Below are positions 53,403 through 62,975 of a DNA stretch of 64,000 nucleotides, piece after piece. The position numbers and the translations under genes are program-made. The notes beneath the pieces are model-generated. The model was not told where the DNA came from and ran no database searches. It saw nothing but the letters and a program-made list of their open reading frames with translations. Location of the stretch: the NCBI RefSeq assembly GCF_003477705.1, contig NZ_QUDV01000001.1, positions 62,001-126,000 on the forward strand, written 5' to 3'. Position 1 is the first letter of the stretch, and each line of letters begins with the position of its first letter. Source of the DNA: Dorea sp. AF36-15AT. Its GTDB lineage: Bacteria; Bacillota; Clostridia; Lachnospirales; Lachnospiraceae.

Positions 53403-55619
53403 ATGGAAGAAATCAAAGGATATGTAGAACACATCGTATATCGGAATGAGGATAATGGATATACGGTATTTAATCTGAATAACGAAGATGGAGATCTGAC
53501 CTGCGTGGGTACATTTCTCTATATTGAAGAAGGTGAGCTGCTGAAGCTGACAGGCGAATATGTGAATCACAGCCTGTACGGACTGCAGCTTTCCGTGTCT
53601 GAATCAGAGGTCTGCGAACCGGAAGATCTGATGTCGATCGAGCGATATCTGGGCTCAGGGGCAATCCGTGGAGTCGGCGCTGCACTGGCAGGGCGGATTG
53701 TACGAAAGTTTAAAGAAGATACATTCCGAATTATAGAGGAAGAACCGGAGCGGCTGGCAGAGGTCAAAGGCATCAGTGAGCGCAAAGCAAGAGAGATCGC
53801 AGAGCAGGTAGAAGAGAAGAAGGATATGCGTCAGGCAATGATCTATCTGCAGAAATATGGCATTTCTACGACGCTGGCAGCAAAGATTTATCAGTATTAT
53901 GGCAATGGGATTTATCGTGTGCTGGAAGAGAACCCTTACCAGATGGCGGATCATATCAGTGGTGTGGGATTCCGAACTGCGGATGAGATAGCGAAGAGAA
54001 TCGGTATTCATACGGATTCCGATTACCGGATCCGCAGTGGAATATTTTATACATTGCTTCAGGGAGTGAATGCAGGGCATATTTTCCTGGATGAGGAACT
54101 TTTGGCACGCAGGGCAGGACAGCTGCTGGAAGTGGATCTGGAGCATATTGAAAAATATCTGATGGATCTGTCTATGGAACGCAAGGTGATTCTGAAAGAA
54201 GCAGACGGCGTGAAGCGAGTATATCCATCGAATTATTATTACATGGAAATGAATACAGCGAAGATGCTCCATGATCTAAATGTTACCTATGATGTGAGTG
54301 AAACAGGAGTATTGCACCGACTGGCACAGATTGAGGAAAATATGGATCTGCCGCTGGATGAGAAACAGCGGGAAGCGGTTGTTGAGGCGGTACGTCATGG
54401 AGTATTTGTGCTGACCGGAGGACCGGGAACAGGTAAGACAACGACAATCAATGCCATGATCCATTATTTTGAAAGTGACGGAGCGGATATTCTGCTGGCA
54501 GCACCGACCGGAAGAGCAGCAAAGCGTATGACGGAGACAACCGGATATGAAGCACAGACGGTACACCGTCTGCTGGAAGTCAGCGGTAACCCGGAGGATG
54601 AAGAACAGAAAAACGGCTTCAGCCGGAATAGGGATAACCCACTGGAAACAGATGTGATCATAGTAGATGAGATGTCGATGGTGGATCTTCCGCTGATGCA
54701 TGCACTCTTATCGGCTGTGTGCGTGGAGACGAGACTCATCCTGGTGGGAGACCGGAATCAGCTTCCATCTGTGGGACCGGGAAGCGTGCTGAAGGATATT
54801 ATTGCGTCCAAATGTTTCCCAGTAGTGAAACTGACGCGTATTTTCCGTCAGGCAGGCGAGAGTGATATCGTGGTAAATGCTCACAAGATCAACCGCGGAG
54901 AACCTGTGATTCTGGACAATAAGAGTCGTGACTTTTTCTTTCTGAAGAGGCAGGATGCCAACACGATCATCAGTGTGGTGCTGACATTGATCCAGAAGAA
55001 ATTGCCAAAATATGTAAATGCAGAGCCATATGATATCCAGGTGTTGACACCCATGCGGAAAGGTTTGCTCGGGGTAGAAAGGTTAAATGGTATTCTGCAG
55101 GAATATCTGAATCCTCCATCACCGTCCAAAGCGGAAAAGGAATATGGTGATAAGAAGTTCCGTGAGGGCGATAAGGTCATGCAAATCCGCAATAATTACC
55201 AGATTGAGTGGGAAGTATGCACCAAATACGGTATGACGGTGGATAAAGGCCTGGGTGTGTTTAATGGTGATATGGGCATTATCCGGGAGATTAATACATA
55301 TGCAGAGACTATGACGGTAGAGTTTGATGAACACAGACAGGTAAGCTATTCCTTCCAGTCGCTGGATGAACTGGAACTGGCTTATGCGATCACCATTCAC
55401 AAGTCTCAGGGAAGTGAGTATCCGGCGGTAGTAATTCCGCTGCTTCAGGGACCGAGACAGTTATACAACCGCAATCTGATTTATACAGCAGTAACCAGAG
55501 CAAGAAAATGTGTGACACTGGTAGGCAGTGAACAGGTCTTTGCAGACATGATCCAGAATAATAACGAGCTGAATCGTAATTCGAGCCTGGCAGAGCAGAT
55601 CAGGGAGTTCTGCCTATGA
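53403..55619 (+). CDS. recD2: SF1 DNA helicase RecD2 (YrrC-like)
   Basis: 738-residue 5'-3' helicase. N-terminal OB-like region (IVYRNEDNGYTVFNL), helix-hairpin-helix repeats (GSGAIRGVGAALAGRIV; EVKGISERKAREIAEQ), Walker A GGPGTGKTTTINA near residue 341, VDEMSMVDLPL, GDRNQLPSVGPG, and C-terminal AYAITIHKSQGSEYPAVVIPL and YTAVTRARK motifs. Not linked to recBC, as expected for RecD2. Overlaps comFC by 4 bases. Confidence 0.96.
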   Translation: MEEIKGYVEHIVYRNEDNGYTVFNLNNEDGDLTCVGTFLYIEEGELLKLTGEYVNHSLYGLQLSVSESEVCEPEDLMSIERYLGSGAIRGVGAALAGRIVRKFKEDTFRIIEEEPERLAEVKGISERKAREIAEQVEEKKDMRQAMIYLQKYGISTTLAAKIYQYYGNGIYRVLEENPYQMADHISGVGFRTADEIAKRIGIHTDSDYRIRSGIFYTLLQGVNAGHIFLDEELLARRAGQLLEVDLEHIEKYLMDLSMERKVILKEADGVKRVYPSNYYYMEMNTAKMLHDLNVTYDVSETGVLHRLAQIEENMDLPLDEKQREAVVEAVRHGVFVLTGGPGTGKTTTINAMIHYFESDGADILLAAPTGRAAKRMTETTGYEAQTVHRLLEVSGNPEDEEQKNGFSRNRDNPLETDVIIVDEMSMVDLPLMHALLSAVCVETRLILVGDRNQLPSVGPGSVLKDIIASKCFPVVKLTRIFRQAGESDIVVNAHKINRGEPVILDNKSRDFFFLKRQDANTIISVVLTLIQKKLPKYVNAEPYDIQVLTPMRKGLLGVERLNGILQEYLNPPSPSKAEKEYGDKKFREGDKVMQIRNNYQIEWEVCTKYGMTVDKGLGVFNGDMGIIREINTYAETMTVEFDEHRQVSYSFQSLDELELAYAITIHKSQGSEYPAVVIPLLQGPRQLYNRNLIYTAVTRARKCVTLVGSEQVFADMIQNNNELNRNSSLAEQIREFCL

Positions 55620-56362
55620 GAATACGAGCACTTATTTCTAAAACTATTTCTAATATTACAGTCTTTACAGATAAAATCATGGTATTCCTGTTTCCTAATA
55701 CCTGTCCGTTTTGCGGTAAGGTATCGGAGGCGGGAATCTGTGGTGCGTGTAGAGCAAAGCTTCCTTATGTGAGGAATCCATATTGTATGCGCTGTGGTAA
55801 GCCAATTCGGCGTGAAGAAGAGGAATACTGTTACGACTGCAGCAGGCACTCGCATTATTATGAGAGCGGCAGGGCGGTCTGGCAGCATGTGTCAGTGGTG
55901 CGCCCGGCAATCTATCAATTCAAATATCATAATCGACGGATATATGGCTGTGCATTTGCCCGTGAGATGGTACGTGCATATGGCAGAACAATACGTAAAT
56001 GGCAGATCGCCATCATCATCCCAATACCACTCAGCAAAAGCAGAAGACGGAAAAGAGGATATAATCAGGCAGAAATCCTGGCAAAAGAGATTGGCAGACT
56101 TATGGACATTCCGGTAGATACAGAAAGCCTTATCCGTAATAAAAATACAATTCCACAGAAAGTTATGGACGCGCGGGGACGGCGGAAAAATCTGCAGCAC
56201 GCATTTGCCTGGAAGGGAATGAAACTGCAGGGAGTCAACGTGTTGCTGATCGATGACATTTACACGACAGGAAGTACAATCGACGTGGCGGCGAAGACGG
56301 TAAGACTTGCTGGCGCTGAGAAAGTGCATTTTCTGACGGTAAGCATTGGACAAGGTACATGA
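55616..56362 (+). CDS. comFC: ComFC-like phosphoribosyltransferase-fold protein
   Basis: 248 residues: an N-terminal double zinc-ribbon (CPFCGKVSEAGICGAC; YCMRCGKPIRREEEEYCYDC) and a C-terminal type I phosphoribosyltransferase fold with IIPIPLSKSRRRKRGYNQAEILA and the PRPP loop VLLIDDIYTTGSTIDVAA. Needed for DNA uptake in competent species; also linked to recombination. Starts within the recD2 stop (ATGA), so the pair is translationally coupled. Confidence 0.93.
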   Translation: MRIRALISKTISNITVFTDKIMVFLFPNTCPFCGKVSEAGICGACRAKLPYVRNPYCMRCGKPIRREEEEYCYDCSRHSHYYESGRAVWQHVSVVRPAIYQFKYHNRRIYGCAFAREMVRAYGRTIRKWQIAIIIPIPLSKSRRRKRGYNQAEILAKEIGRLMDIPVDTESLIRNKNTIPQKVMDARGRRKNLQHAFAWKGMKLQGVNVLLIDDIYTTGSTIDVAAKTVRLAGAEKVHFLTVSIGQGT

Positions 56363-56430
56363 TATTTGGTATACTGAATAATGATGTTTAGAAATAATAA
56401 TAACTAAGTGTAGAGATAATGAGGTGCAGA

Positions 56431-56841
56431 ATGTTAGATGAGAAAAAAGTCAAGCTGATGACAAGAATGGCTCTCTATGAGGAACAGCAGGGGAGAGAGG
56501 ATCTGAAGGTCAGTGCTTACTATAGAAAAGACTATACCAGTCTGCATACGCTGGCGACTATTTTGTGGGTAACGATAGGATATGTATGCCTGGTCGTACT
56601 TCTGGGAATCAGTGTGTTTGATAAGTTGATGGAAAAGATGTCTGTCGGCATGATCATTGTTACAGCAATTGCGATCGTAGCAGCGTATCTGGCAATTATA
56701 ATTGCATATGCAGTATATACGCATGTTACCTGCAATAACCGACACAAAGAGGCAAGGGCGAGAGTGAAGTTATATAATCATGATCTTGCCAGACTTCTCA
56801 ATTTATATAAGAAGAAAGATATGAAGAAGGAGAACAGATAG
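56431..56841 (+). CDS. Unknown two-TM membrane protein
   Basis: 136 residues, charged ends and two hydrophobic segments (about residues 40-62 and 72-98). ATG at 56431 has GAGGTG at 56421-56426; an ATG at 56419 overlaps that site. No family is recognised. Two bases separate its stop from the next unknown membrane protein, and both precede cdaA-cdaR in the same direction, so they may share a transcript with cyclic di-AMP synthesis. Confidence 0.8.
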   Translation: MLDEKKVKLMTRMALYEEQQGREDLKVSAYYRKDYTSLHTLATILWVTIGYVCLVVLLGISVFDKLMEKMSVGMIIVTAIAIVAAYLAIIIAYAVYTHVTCNNRHKEARARVKLYNHDLARLLNLYKKKDMKKENR

Positions 56842-56843
56842 TT

Positions 56844-58112
56844 ATGGAAAGCGTATTAGAACTGAAAGGGAAATTACAGAATGTCTATGCACAGTATTCG
56901 ACATACATAGATAAGGTGGTACGCTTTGTACTGGCGTTTGTGGCGTTCTTTATGATTAATCGGGAGATAGGTTATATGCATATGCTGGCGAATCCAGTAG
57001 TTGCATTGGGGCTGGCTGTGATATGCGCTTTTCTTCCGCCAATCTTCACACTGGTAGCAGGAGCGGTACTGACGATGGCACATGTCTATAGCGTATCCCT
57101 GGGCATGCTGATCGTGACAGCACTTCTGTTTGTGATCATGTATGTATTCTATCTTCGATTCGCACCAAAGACAGCGATCGTGATATTAGTAGTAGTGACA
57201 GCATATATTGCTAAGGTTCCGGCAGCTGCATTGGTGGCATTAGGTCTGCTTGGCACACCGGCATATGCAGTTCCGGCAGCACTTGGAACGATTGCGTATT
57301 ATATGATTCACCAGGTGAAAAAGTCGGCAGCGGCAATTCAGGCTGCAAAGAGCAGCAGCTTTGTAAATGATATGATCAAATTTGCCAAACAGGCAGTTTC
57401 CAGCAAAGAAATGTGGCTGATGGTGATCGCCGGCATAATCTGTATTATACTGGTATATACCATTCGTCGTGCAGCGATGGCACATGCATGGAAAGCCGCA
57501 AGCGTGGCTGGGGCATTGGCGTATCTGATCGTGGCAACAGCAGGCGGTTCTGTACTGAGTGTAAAGACTTCTACAACAACACTGTTCGTAGGGGCAGTTG
57601 TAGCGGTAGTGATCGGACTGGTTCTGGAAATTATATTCTTTGCAGTAGATTACAGCAAATGCGAATCCCTGCAGTTTGAAGATGATGAGTATTATTACTA
57701 TGTAAAAGCAGTTCCGAAAGTGGGAGTAACTGTTCCAGAGAAGACAGTACAGCAGATCAACAAGCGTGAAGAATATCCTTCTGAGACAGAAGTGATTGAT
57801 GCAAAGGAACTGCGTAAGAAGACACAGCAGCATGCACAGAAAGATGCTGCGAAGAAGCATGTGAGAAAAGAAACTCCAAGTCATGCGGCACAGGAACCAG
57901 TCAGACATGCCAAGAAACAGCAGGCAGGACAGGAACGTAAGCAGGCAAGACCAAGAAAGACAGTGGACAGACAGCAGCCGAATCCAAAGAAGGCAGCAGT
58001 TAAGAGAAAACCGTCTCCACAGAAGAGACAGTTATCCGATGCGGATACCGAGCATCTGCTTCTGACACAGAGTCTCGAGAAAGAATTGAATCTGAATAAA
58101 GATAATAAATAA
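56844..58112 (+). CDS. Unknown polytopic membrane protein with basic tail
   Basis: 422 residues. About eight hydrophobic segments in residues 28-275, then a DDEYYYYVKAVPKVGV motif near residue 290 and a long hydrophilic, Lys/Arg/Gln-rich tail (about 310-410) that looks disordered and could bind nucleic acid or acidic partners. No enzymatic motif is recognised. Located 60 bases before cdaA; context suggests an envelope or osmotic role but this is only inference. Confidence 0.8.
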   Translation: MESVLELKGKLQNVYAQYSTYIDKVVRFVLAFVAFFMINREIGYMHMLANPVVALGLAVICAFLPPIFTLVAGAVLTMAHVYSVSLGMLIVTALLFVIMYVFYLRFAPKTAIVILVVVTAYIAKVPAAALVALGLLGTPAYAVPAALGTIAYYMIHQVKKSAAAIQAAKSSSFVNDMIKFAKQAVSSKEMWLMVIAGIICIILVYTIRRAAMAHAWKAASVAGALAYLIVATAGGSVLSVKTSTTTLFVGAVVAVVIGLVLEIIFFAVDYSKCESLQFEDDEYYYYVKAVPKVGVTVPEKTVQQINKREEYPSETEVIDAKELRKKTQQHAQKDAAKKHVRKETPSHAAQEPVRHAKKQQAGQERKQARPRKTVDRQQPNPKKAAVKRKPSPQKRQLSDADTEHLLLTQSLEKELNLNKDNK

Positions 58113-58172
58113 AAGATATAAAAGAAGCAGCACAGGCAGACAACAAGTTAAGAAGAATGGGGAGGTGACAGA

Positions 58173-59066
58173 ATGGCGCAGAGAATATCGCAGTTTTTTG
58201 AACAATATGTAAAAGGCATTTATTTTCCGGAATTGCGTTTCACGGACATTCTGGAAATCCTGATCATTACATTTCTGATCTATCAGATTATGGTATGGAT
58301 CAAGAATACCAAGGCGTGGATGCTGATGCGTGGCATTCTGGCACTTGCGGGATTCATACTGGTGGCAGCCATTTTACAGATGCATACGATCCTGTGGCTG
58401 GCAAAAGAAGCAGCAGCAGTTATGGCTGTGGCGGCAGTGGTCGTCTTTCAGCCCGAACTCCGACGAGGTCTGGAGAAGCTGGGCGAAAAACAGATGCTGA
58501 CATCCATGCTTCCGTTTGATTCCAAAGAACGAGTGCGGTTCAGTGATGAGACAGTTGACGGTATCGTGCGTGCTGTATTTTCCATGAGCAAAGTAAAAAC
58601 AGGAGCACTGATCGTAGTAGAACAGCTGATCCAGCTGACAGAATATGAGAGTACCGGTATTCAGATGGATTGTCTGATCTCCAGCCAGGTACTGGTCAAT
58701 ATATTTGAGCATAATACTCCGCTTCATGACGGAGCTATTATCGTGCGGAACGACAGGATCGTGGCGGCAACCTGTTACCTGCCATTGTCTGATAACATGG
58801 AACTGAGCAAGGATCTGGGAACCAGACACCGTGCGGCAGTCGGTATGAGTGAAGTCAGTGATGCCATGATTGTAGTGGTATCTGAGGAGACCGGAGGAGT
58901 ATCTGTAGCACAGGGCGGCAGACTTTCCAGAAACCTGACGGAAGCAGAACTGAGAGAGCGCTTCCATGCAATCCAGCAACGGAAGCATTCTAAGAATCCG
59001 GCGAACATTCTGGTAGAAAAACTGAAGAAAGGAAGGCATGATGATGATAAAAAAGCTGAAAAATAA
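58173..59066 (+). CDS. cdaA: Diadenylate cyclase CdaA
   Basis: Membrane-bound enzyme making cyclic di-AMP from two ATP; 297 residues. Three N-terminal membrane segments (about residues 20-95), then the DisA_N domain with the catalytic HDGAIIV and GTRHRAAVG motifs (near residues 188 and 220). The C-terminus is basic. cdaR starts within its last codons, the standard cdaA-cdaR pairing. Cyclic di-AMP controls K+ and osmolyte transport and wall homeostasis. Confidence 0.97.
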   Translation: MAQRISQFFEQYVKGIYFPELRFTDILEILIITFLIYQIMVWIKNTKAWMLMRGILALAGFILVAAILQMHTILWLAKEAAAVMAVAAVVVFQPELRRGLEKLGEKQMLTSMLPFDSKERVRFSDETVDGIVRAVFSMSKVKTGALIVVEQLIQLTEYESTGIQMDCLISSQVLVNIFEHNTPLHDGAIIVRNDRIVAATCYLPLSDNMELSKDLGTRHRAAVGMSEVSDAMIVVVSEETGGVSVAQGGRLSRNLTEAELRERFHAIQQRKHSKNPANILVEKLKKGRHDDDKKAEK

Positions 59067-60300
59067 TTTTAGCCTGAAGCTGTTAGCCTTCCTGTTTGCA
59101 TTTATGCTGTGGCTGATAGTGGTCAATATTGACGATCCGGTAATGACTAAGACATTTACGAACATACCGGTTACAGTAGAACACTCCGAGATATTGACGG
59201 AACAGAATAAGACTTATCAGATTGTAGACGACACGCAGAATGTAAGCGTAGTAGTTTCAGCAAAACGTCGGACACTGAGTAAGATTAAGGCGAGTGACAT
59301 TGTTGTTACAGCGGATATTAAGGAAATGTATCTGAATACACAGATTCCATTGGAAGTAACGGTAAATGGATATGAGGGCAGCTGTGAAGCAACGGCAAGT
59401 CCGCGTAATCTGCAGATACAGATCGAGGATAATGTAAGCAAGACCACATATATTACACCAGTGGCAAGCGGTCAGGTACGAAGTGGTTATGTGCTCGGCA
59501 AGCTGACAGCTGATCCGGAGACGGTAACGATCAACGGACCAAAGTCTCTGGTGGAAAAGATCAGTAAGGTAGAGGCTGAAGTTAATGTGTCCGGACTCTC
59601 AGAGAATACCGTGCTGGATTCTGCGCTGGTATTGTACGATGAGAACAATAACGTGATCGACCAGTCAAGGCTGGCAAACAACTTGGGTAATGTAGGTGTG
59701 AGTGTATCGGTAACATTGTATCGGACAACGACGGTACCTGTGAAGGCGGATACATCGGAAATTGAAGTAAAAGAAGGATATTCCATTTCCAATGTGAAGC
59801 TGGCTCCGGAAGAGATAGAGATTGCGGGACCGGAAGATGCTTTGGCAAAGGTTAAGAGTATAGATATTCCTGCGGAAGAATTCAGTGGTGAAGCCATTGA
59901 TTCCCGCACAGATTATACGATAGATATTAGCAAATATCTGCCGGAAGATATCGAACTGGCAGACAGTAACGCAAGTTCGGTGATTATTACAGTAACACTG
60001 GAAAAAGACGGAACCAAGAATTTTGAGCTTCCGGTTGGATCTATTACAGTGAAAAATCTGGATGAGAACCTGCGCATGAGTTATAACAAAACGGATAATC
60101 TGGAAGTACATGTAAAAGGATCAAAGGAACAGTTGGATACTCTGAACATTGAGCAGATTGCAATCATTGATCTGGCTGAATATACAAAAGCAGGAACCTA
60201 TAAAGTGCCAGTACAGTTTAAGCTGCCGGATGGATGTACGCTGACAGAAGATGTTGAAGTAGAACTCGTGCTGGAAGAGAAAGATAGCGGAGGAAATTAA
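59038..60300 (+). CDS. cdaR: CdaA regulator CdaR (YbbR-domain protein)
   Basis: About 420 residues, one N-terminal membrane anchor (about 12-30, SLKLLAFLFAFMLWLIVVN) followed by four extracellular YbbR repeats, each with a PVxV or VTINGP-type strand pattern. Modulates CdaA from outside the membrane. Three successive ATGs (59038, 59041, 59044) follow GAAAGGAAGG; the exact start is uncertain by two codons. Overlaps cdaA by 23-29 bases. Confidence 0.95.
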   Translation: MMMIKKLKNNFSLKLLAFLFAFMLWLIVVNIDDPVMTKTFTNIPVTVEHSEILTEQNKTYQIVDDTQNVSVVVSAKRRTLSKIKASDIVVTADIKEMYLNTQIPLEVTVNGYEGSCEATASPRNLQIQIEDNVSKTTYITPVASGQVRSGYVLGKLTADPETVTINGPKSLVEKISKVEAEVNVSGLSENTVLDSALVLYDENNNVIDQSRLANNLGNVGVSVSVTLYRTTTVPVKADTSEIEVKEGYSISNVKLAPEEIEIAGPEDALAKVKSIDIPAEEFSGEAIDSRTDYTIDISKYLPEDIELADSNASSVIITVTLEKDGTKNFELPVGSITVKNLDENLRMSYNKTDNLEVHVKGSKEQLDTLNIEQIAIIDLAEYTKAGTYKVPVQFKLPDGCTLTEDVEVELVLEEKDSGGN

Positions 60301-60304
60301 AAGT

Positions 60305-60568
60305 ATGATTACAAAAAAAGTAAAGATCACCAATCCTACGGGACTTCATATGCGTCCTGCCGGAATCTTCTGCAACAAAGCATCTGAGTTTGAATGCAGT
60401 GTCAGATTTCGTTATGACAATACGATGGCTAACGCAAAAAGTGTACTCAGTGTACTTGGTGCATGCATTAAAAGCGGAGATGAAATCGTGCTCGAGTGTG
60501 AGGGACCGGATGAAAAAGAAGCAATGGAAGCAATGGTAAAAGCAATTGAAGATGGTCTGGGAGAATAA
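60305..60568 (+). CDS. ptsH: Phosphocarrier protein HPr
   Basis: 87 residues. His15 (NPTGLHMRPAG) is the EI phosphorylation site and Ser46 (NAKSVLSVLG) is the HprK target, so this is a regulatory HPr rather than a Crh. It follows cdaR by 4 bases instead of being next to ptsI. It can supply phosphate to the mannose-family PTS at 27112-30510 and is the substrate of hprK at the window start. Confidence 0.93.
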   Translation: MITKKVKITNPTGLHMRPAGIFCNKASEFECSVRFRYDNTMANAKSVLSVLGACIKSGDEIVLECEGPDEKEAMEAMVKAIEDGLGE

Positions 60569-60589
60569 ACCAGACAGAGAGAGGTACAA

Positions 60590-61504
60590 ATGAGTAAAGT
60601 AACACTAGTCGTCATGGCAGCAGGAATCGGAAGTCGGTTTGGCGGCGGTATCAAACAGCTGGAGGCAGTAGGACCAAACGGTGAGATCATTATGGATTAT
60701 TCCATTTATGATGCACTGGAGGCGGGATTTAATAAGGTTGTATTCGTAATCCGTAAAGATCTGGAAAAGGATTTTAAAGAGATCATCGGCAGACGTATGG
60801 AGAAGCTGGTAGAAGTAGAATACGCTTATCAGGAGCTGGATGATATCCCGGAGCGTTTCCAGAAGAAGACAGAAGGAAGAAAGAAGCCGTGGGGAACCGG
60901 TCAGGCAATCCTGTGCTGTAAAGATGTGGTAGATGAGCCATTTCTGGTAATCAATGCAGACGATTATTATGGAAAGGAAGCTTACACAGAAGCATATGCA
61001 TATCTGACAGGAAGAAAAGATGATAATGCGTATGAAGCGTGTATGGTAGGTTTCGTACTGAAGAATACTTTGAGCGATAATGGCGGTGTAACCCGTGGTG
61101 TATGCAAGGTAGATGAACACCGCATGCTGTCTGAGATCATAGAGACATCCAATATTGTCAAGACAGCTGAAGGTGCGGCAGTGCAGACAGAGGACGGAGC
61201 AGTGCCAATCGATGTGGAATCAGAAGTCTCTATGAACATGTGGGGATTATCACCGAAGTTCTTTGAGGTGTTGGATAAGGGGTTTGATGAATTTCTGGAG
61301 AAGTTGGATCCGGAGAATCTGAAAGGTGAATACCTTCTGCCGACGATCATCGGAGATCTGCTGAAAGAAGGCAAGATGAAAGTCGAGGTACGGAAATCTC
61401 ATGATGAATGGTTCGGTGTGACCTATAAAGAAGATAAGCCGGATGTTGTGGCGGCTATTCAGAAGCTGATTAAAGACGGAGTATATCCGGAGAAGTTGTT
61501 TTAA
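60590..61504 (+). CDS. Sugar nucleotidyltransferase family protein
   Basis: 304 residues. N-terminal LVVMAAGIGSRFGGGIKQLE is the NTP-transferase signature (GxGxRxG-K), and VINADDYYGKEA is the metal-binding motif. Related to glucose-1-phosphate uridylyl/thymidylyltransferases, but shorter and with an unusual middle part; the sugar is not predictable. Follows ptsH by 21 bases and ends at a terminator. It may feed the cell-surface genes that start at 61.9 kb. Confidence 0.85.
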   Translation: MSKVTLVVMAAGIGSRFGGGIKQLEAVGPNGEIIMDYSIYDALEAGFNKVVFVIRKDLEKDFKEIIGRRMEKLVEVEYAYQELDDIPERFQKKTEGRKKPWGTGQAILCCKDVVDEPFLVINADDYYGKEAYTEAYAYLTGRKDDNAYEACMVGFVLKNTLSDNGGVTRGVCKVDEHRMLSEIIETSNIVKTAEGAAVQTEDGAVPIDVESEVSMNMWGLSPKFFEVLDKGFDEFLEKLDPENLKGEYLLPTIIGDLLKEGKMKVEVRKSHDEWFGVTYKEDKPDVVAAIQKLIKDGVYPEKLF

Positions 61505-61520
61505 GTGAAGAAGGAATAAG

Positions 61521-61548
61521 GGCTTTGACGCGGGCGTCAAAGCCTTTG
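61521..61548 (+). terminator. Terminator after the nucleotidyltransferase
   Basis: 10-bp stem (61521-61530 with 61535-61544), tetraloop CGGG, then TTTG. Short T-run. Confidence 0.7.
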
Positions 61549-61883
61549 TGGTACAAAAGATTATAAATTATATTATATGTCAGAGAATTTTATGTGTCAC
61601 AAAATGTGAAGTAAAATATTGATGAAAATGTTGTGAATTTGATTTGATGGTAAAGAAAAATAGAATTGTGTTGCAGAAAAATTTCGAATCTGAAAGTTAT
61701 AATAGTTATTTTATAAATATTATTGTGTACGGTAAGTATATGATATGCATATGCTATGCTATTATCGTGTTGTAAATGAATTAAAAGCATATAGCAATTC
61801 TATATATAATACATTGAGAGAAACACTAGCATTTAATTATAACAATAAAAATAATTATAGAGATTTTGGAGCAGTTTAGAGAT
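61549..61883. other. AT-rich intergenic region
   Basis: About 335 bases with no plausible gene on either strand. Very AT-rich, with short palindromes (for example ATATGCATAT near 61745) and several TATAAT-like boxes near 61800, consistent with promoter DNA for the following surface genes. Nothing else recognised. Confidence 0.6.
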
Positions 61884-62918
61884 ATGGAAAAATCTAGAAA
61901 AATATATATCGATATAATAAAAATAGTAGCAATTTTGTTAGTTATTTTTAATCATACAGGGGAAAGTGGATTCTTAGCATATCAAAAACAAGGAAATATA
62001 TATATCCAAATAATAGAAATGTGCATTACTTCATTTTGTAAAATAGCTGTACCATTATATTTTATGTGTTCAGGGGCATTGTTACTTGGAAAAAATGAGG
62101 ATATAAAAGAGTTACTCAGGAAAAGGGTATTAAAATATATAATAATAATTATTATATTTACAGTTTTATATTATATCATACTATCGTTTCGTGATGGCGG
62201 TGAAATTGATATCAACTGGATTCTTAGAACAATATATACGAGTACGACCTTTAGCTTTTCGGGTGCATATTGGTTTTTATATGCGTATATTTCGTTTTTG
62301 ATAATGCTTCCATTGCTAAAAATTATAGCGCAAAATATTACAGGGGAAGTACTAAAATACATACTTGGTATTTATGCTGTTTTTGGTGGGATTTTACCAA
62401 TTTTTGAAAAATTTATGGGATTAGGAGGGATTGCCATATCAATCCCTATTGTATCGTATCAGACAATTTTTTATCCACTATTAGGTTATTGTATTGATCA
62501 AAATCTGATTATAGAAAATGAGACAAAGGAACAAAAAATAATAGGTCTTATGGCATTAATATCTATTATAAGTAGTGTAAGTCTAACGCTAATAAGCTTT
62601 AAACATGGAGAGGTATCAGAAACTTATTATACATTATTAGGCGGATTTGTAACAATTTTTACGTTTTTCATGATGAAAAAAATATGTGAAAAAAGGCAAT
62701 ACAAATTTGGAAAAAGAAAAAAAGAAACTATTAGATGGATTAGTAATTGTACATTTGGAATCTTTTTGTTACATGGATATGCATTTATGACAATAAATGA
62801 AGTTTTGAATCAGAATAGGTATTATGAGGCGTGGATTAAAGTAATATGTGTTTTTGTGATGAGTTTATTGGCTACAAGTGTATTAAAGAAAATTCCTGTT
62901 ATAAATAGATTTATATGA
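61884..62918 (+). CDS. Acyltransferase family 3 membrane protein
   Basis: 344 residues, about ten hydrophobic segments. The start pattern YIDIIKIVAILLVIFNHTGESG, with the conserved His after the first segment, is the acyltransferase-3 signature; these enzymes O-acetylate or otherwise acylate surface sugars. ATG at 61884 with GGAG at 61868-61871; an upstream TTG frame overlaps that site. Strongly AT-rich codon use compared with the previous genes suggests a variable surface-polymer locus. Confidence 0.85.
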   Translation: MEKSRKIYIDIIKIVAILLVIFNHTGESGFLAYQKQGNIYIQIIEMCITSFCKIAVPLYFMCSGALLLGKNEDIKELLRKRVLKYIIIIIIFTVLYYIILSFRDGGEIDINWILRTIYTSTTFSFSGAYWFLYAYISFLIMLPLLKIIAQNITGEVLKYILGIYAVFGGILPIFEKFMGLGGIAISIPIVSYQTIFYPLLGYCIDQNLIIENETKEQKIIGLMALISIISSVSLTLISFKHGEVSETYYTLLGGFVTIFTFFMMKKICEKRQYKFGKRKKETIRWISNCTFGIFLLHGYAFMTINEVLNQNRYYEAWIKVICVFVMSLLATSVLKKIPVINRFI

Positions 62919-62975
62919 GAAATGTCCCATGCTTTATAAAGCTATAAACAAATACAAGATAAAAGGAAATAAAAA

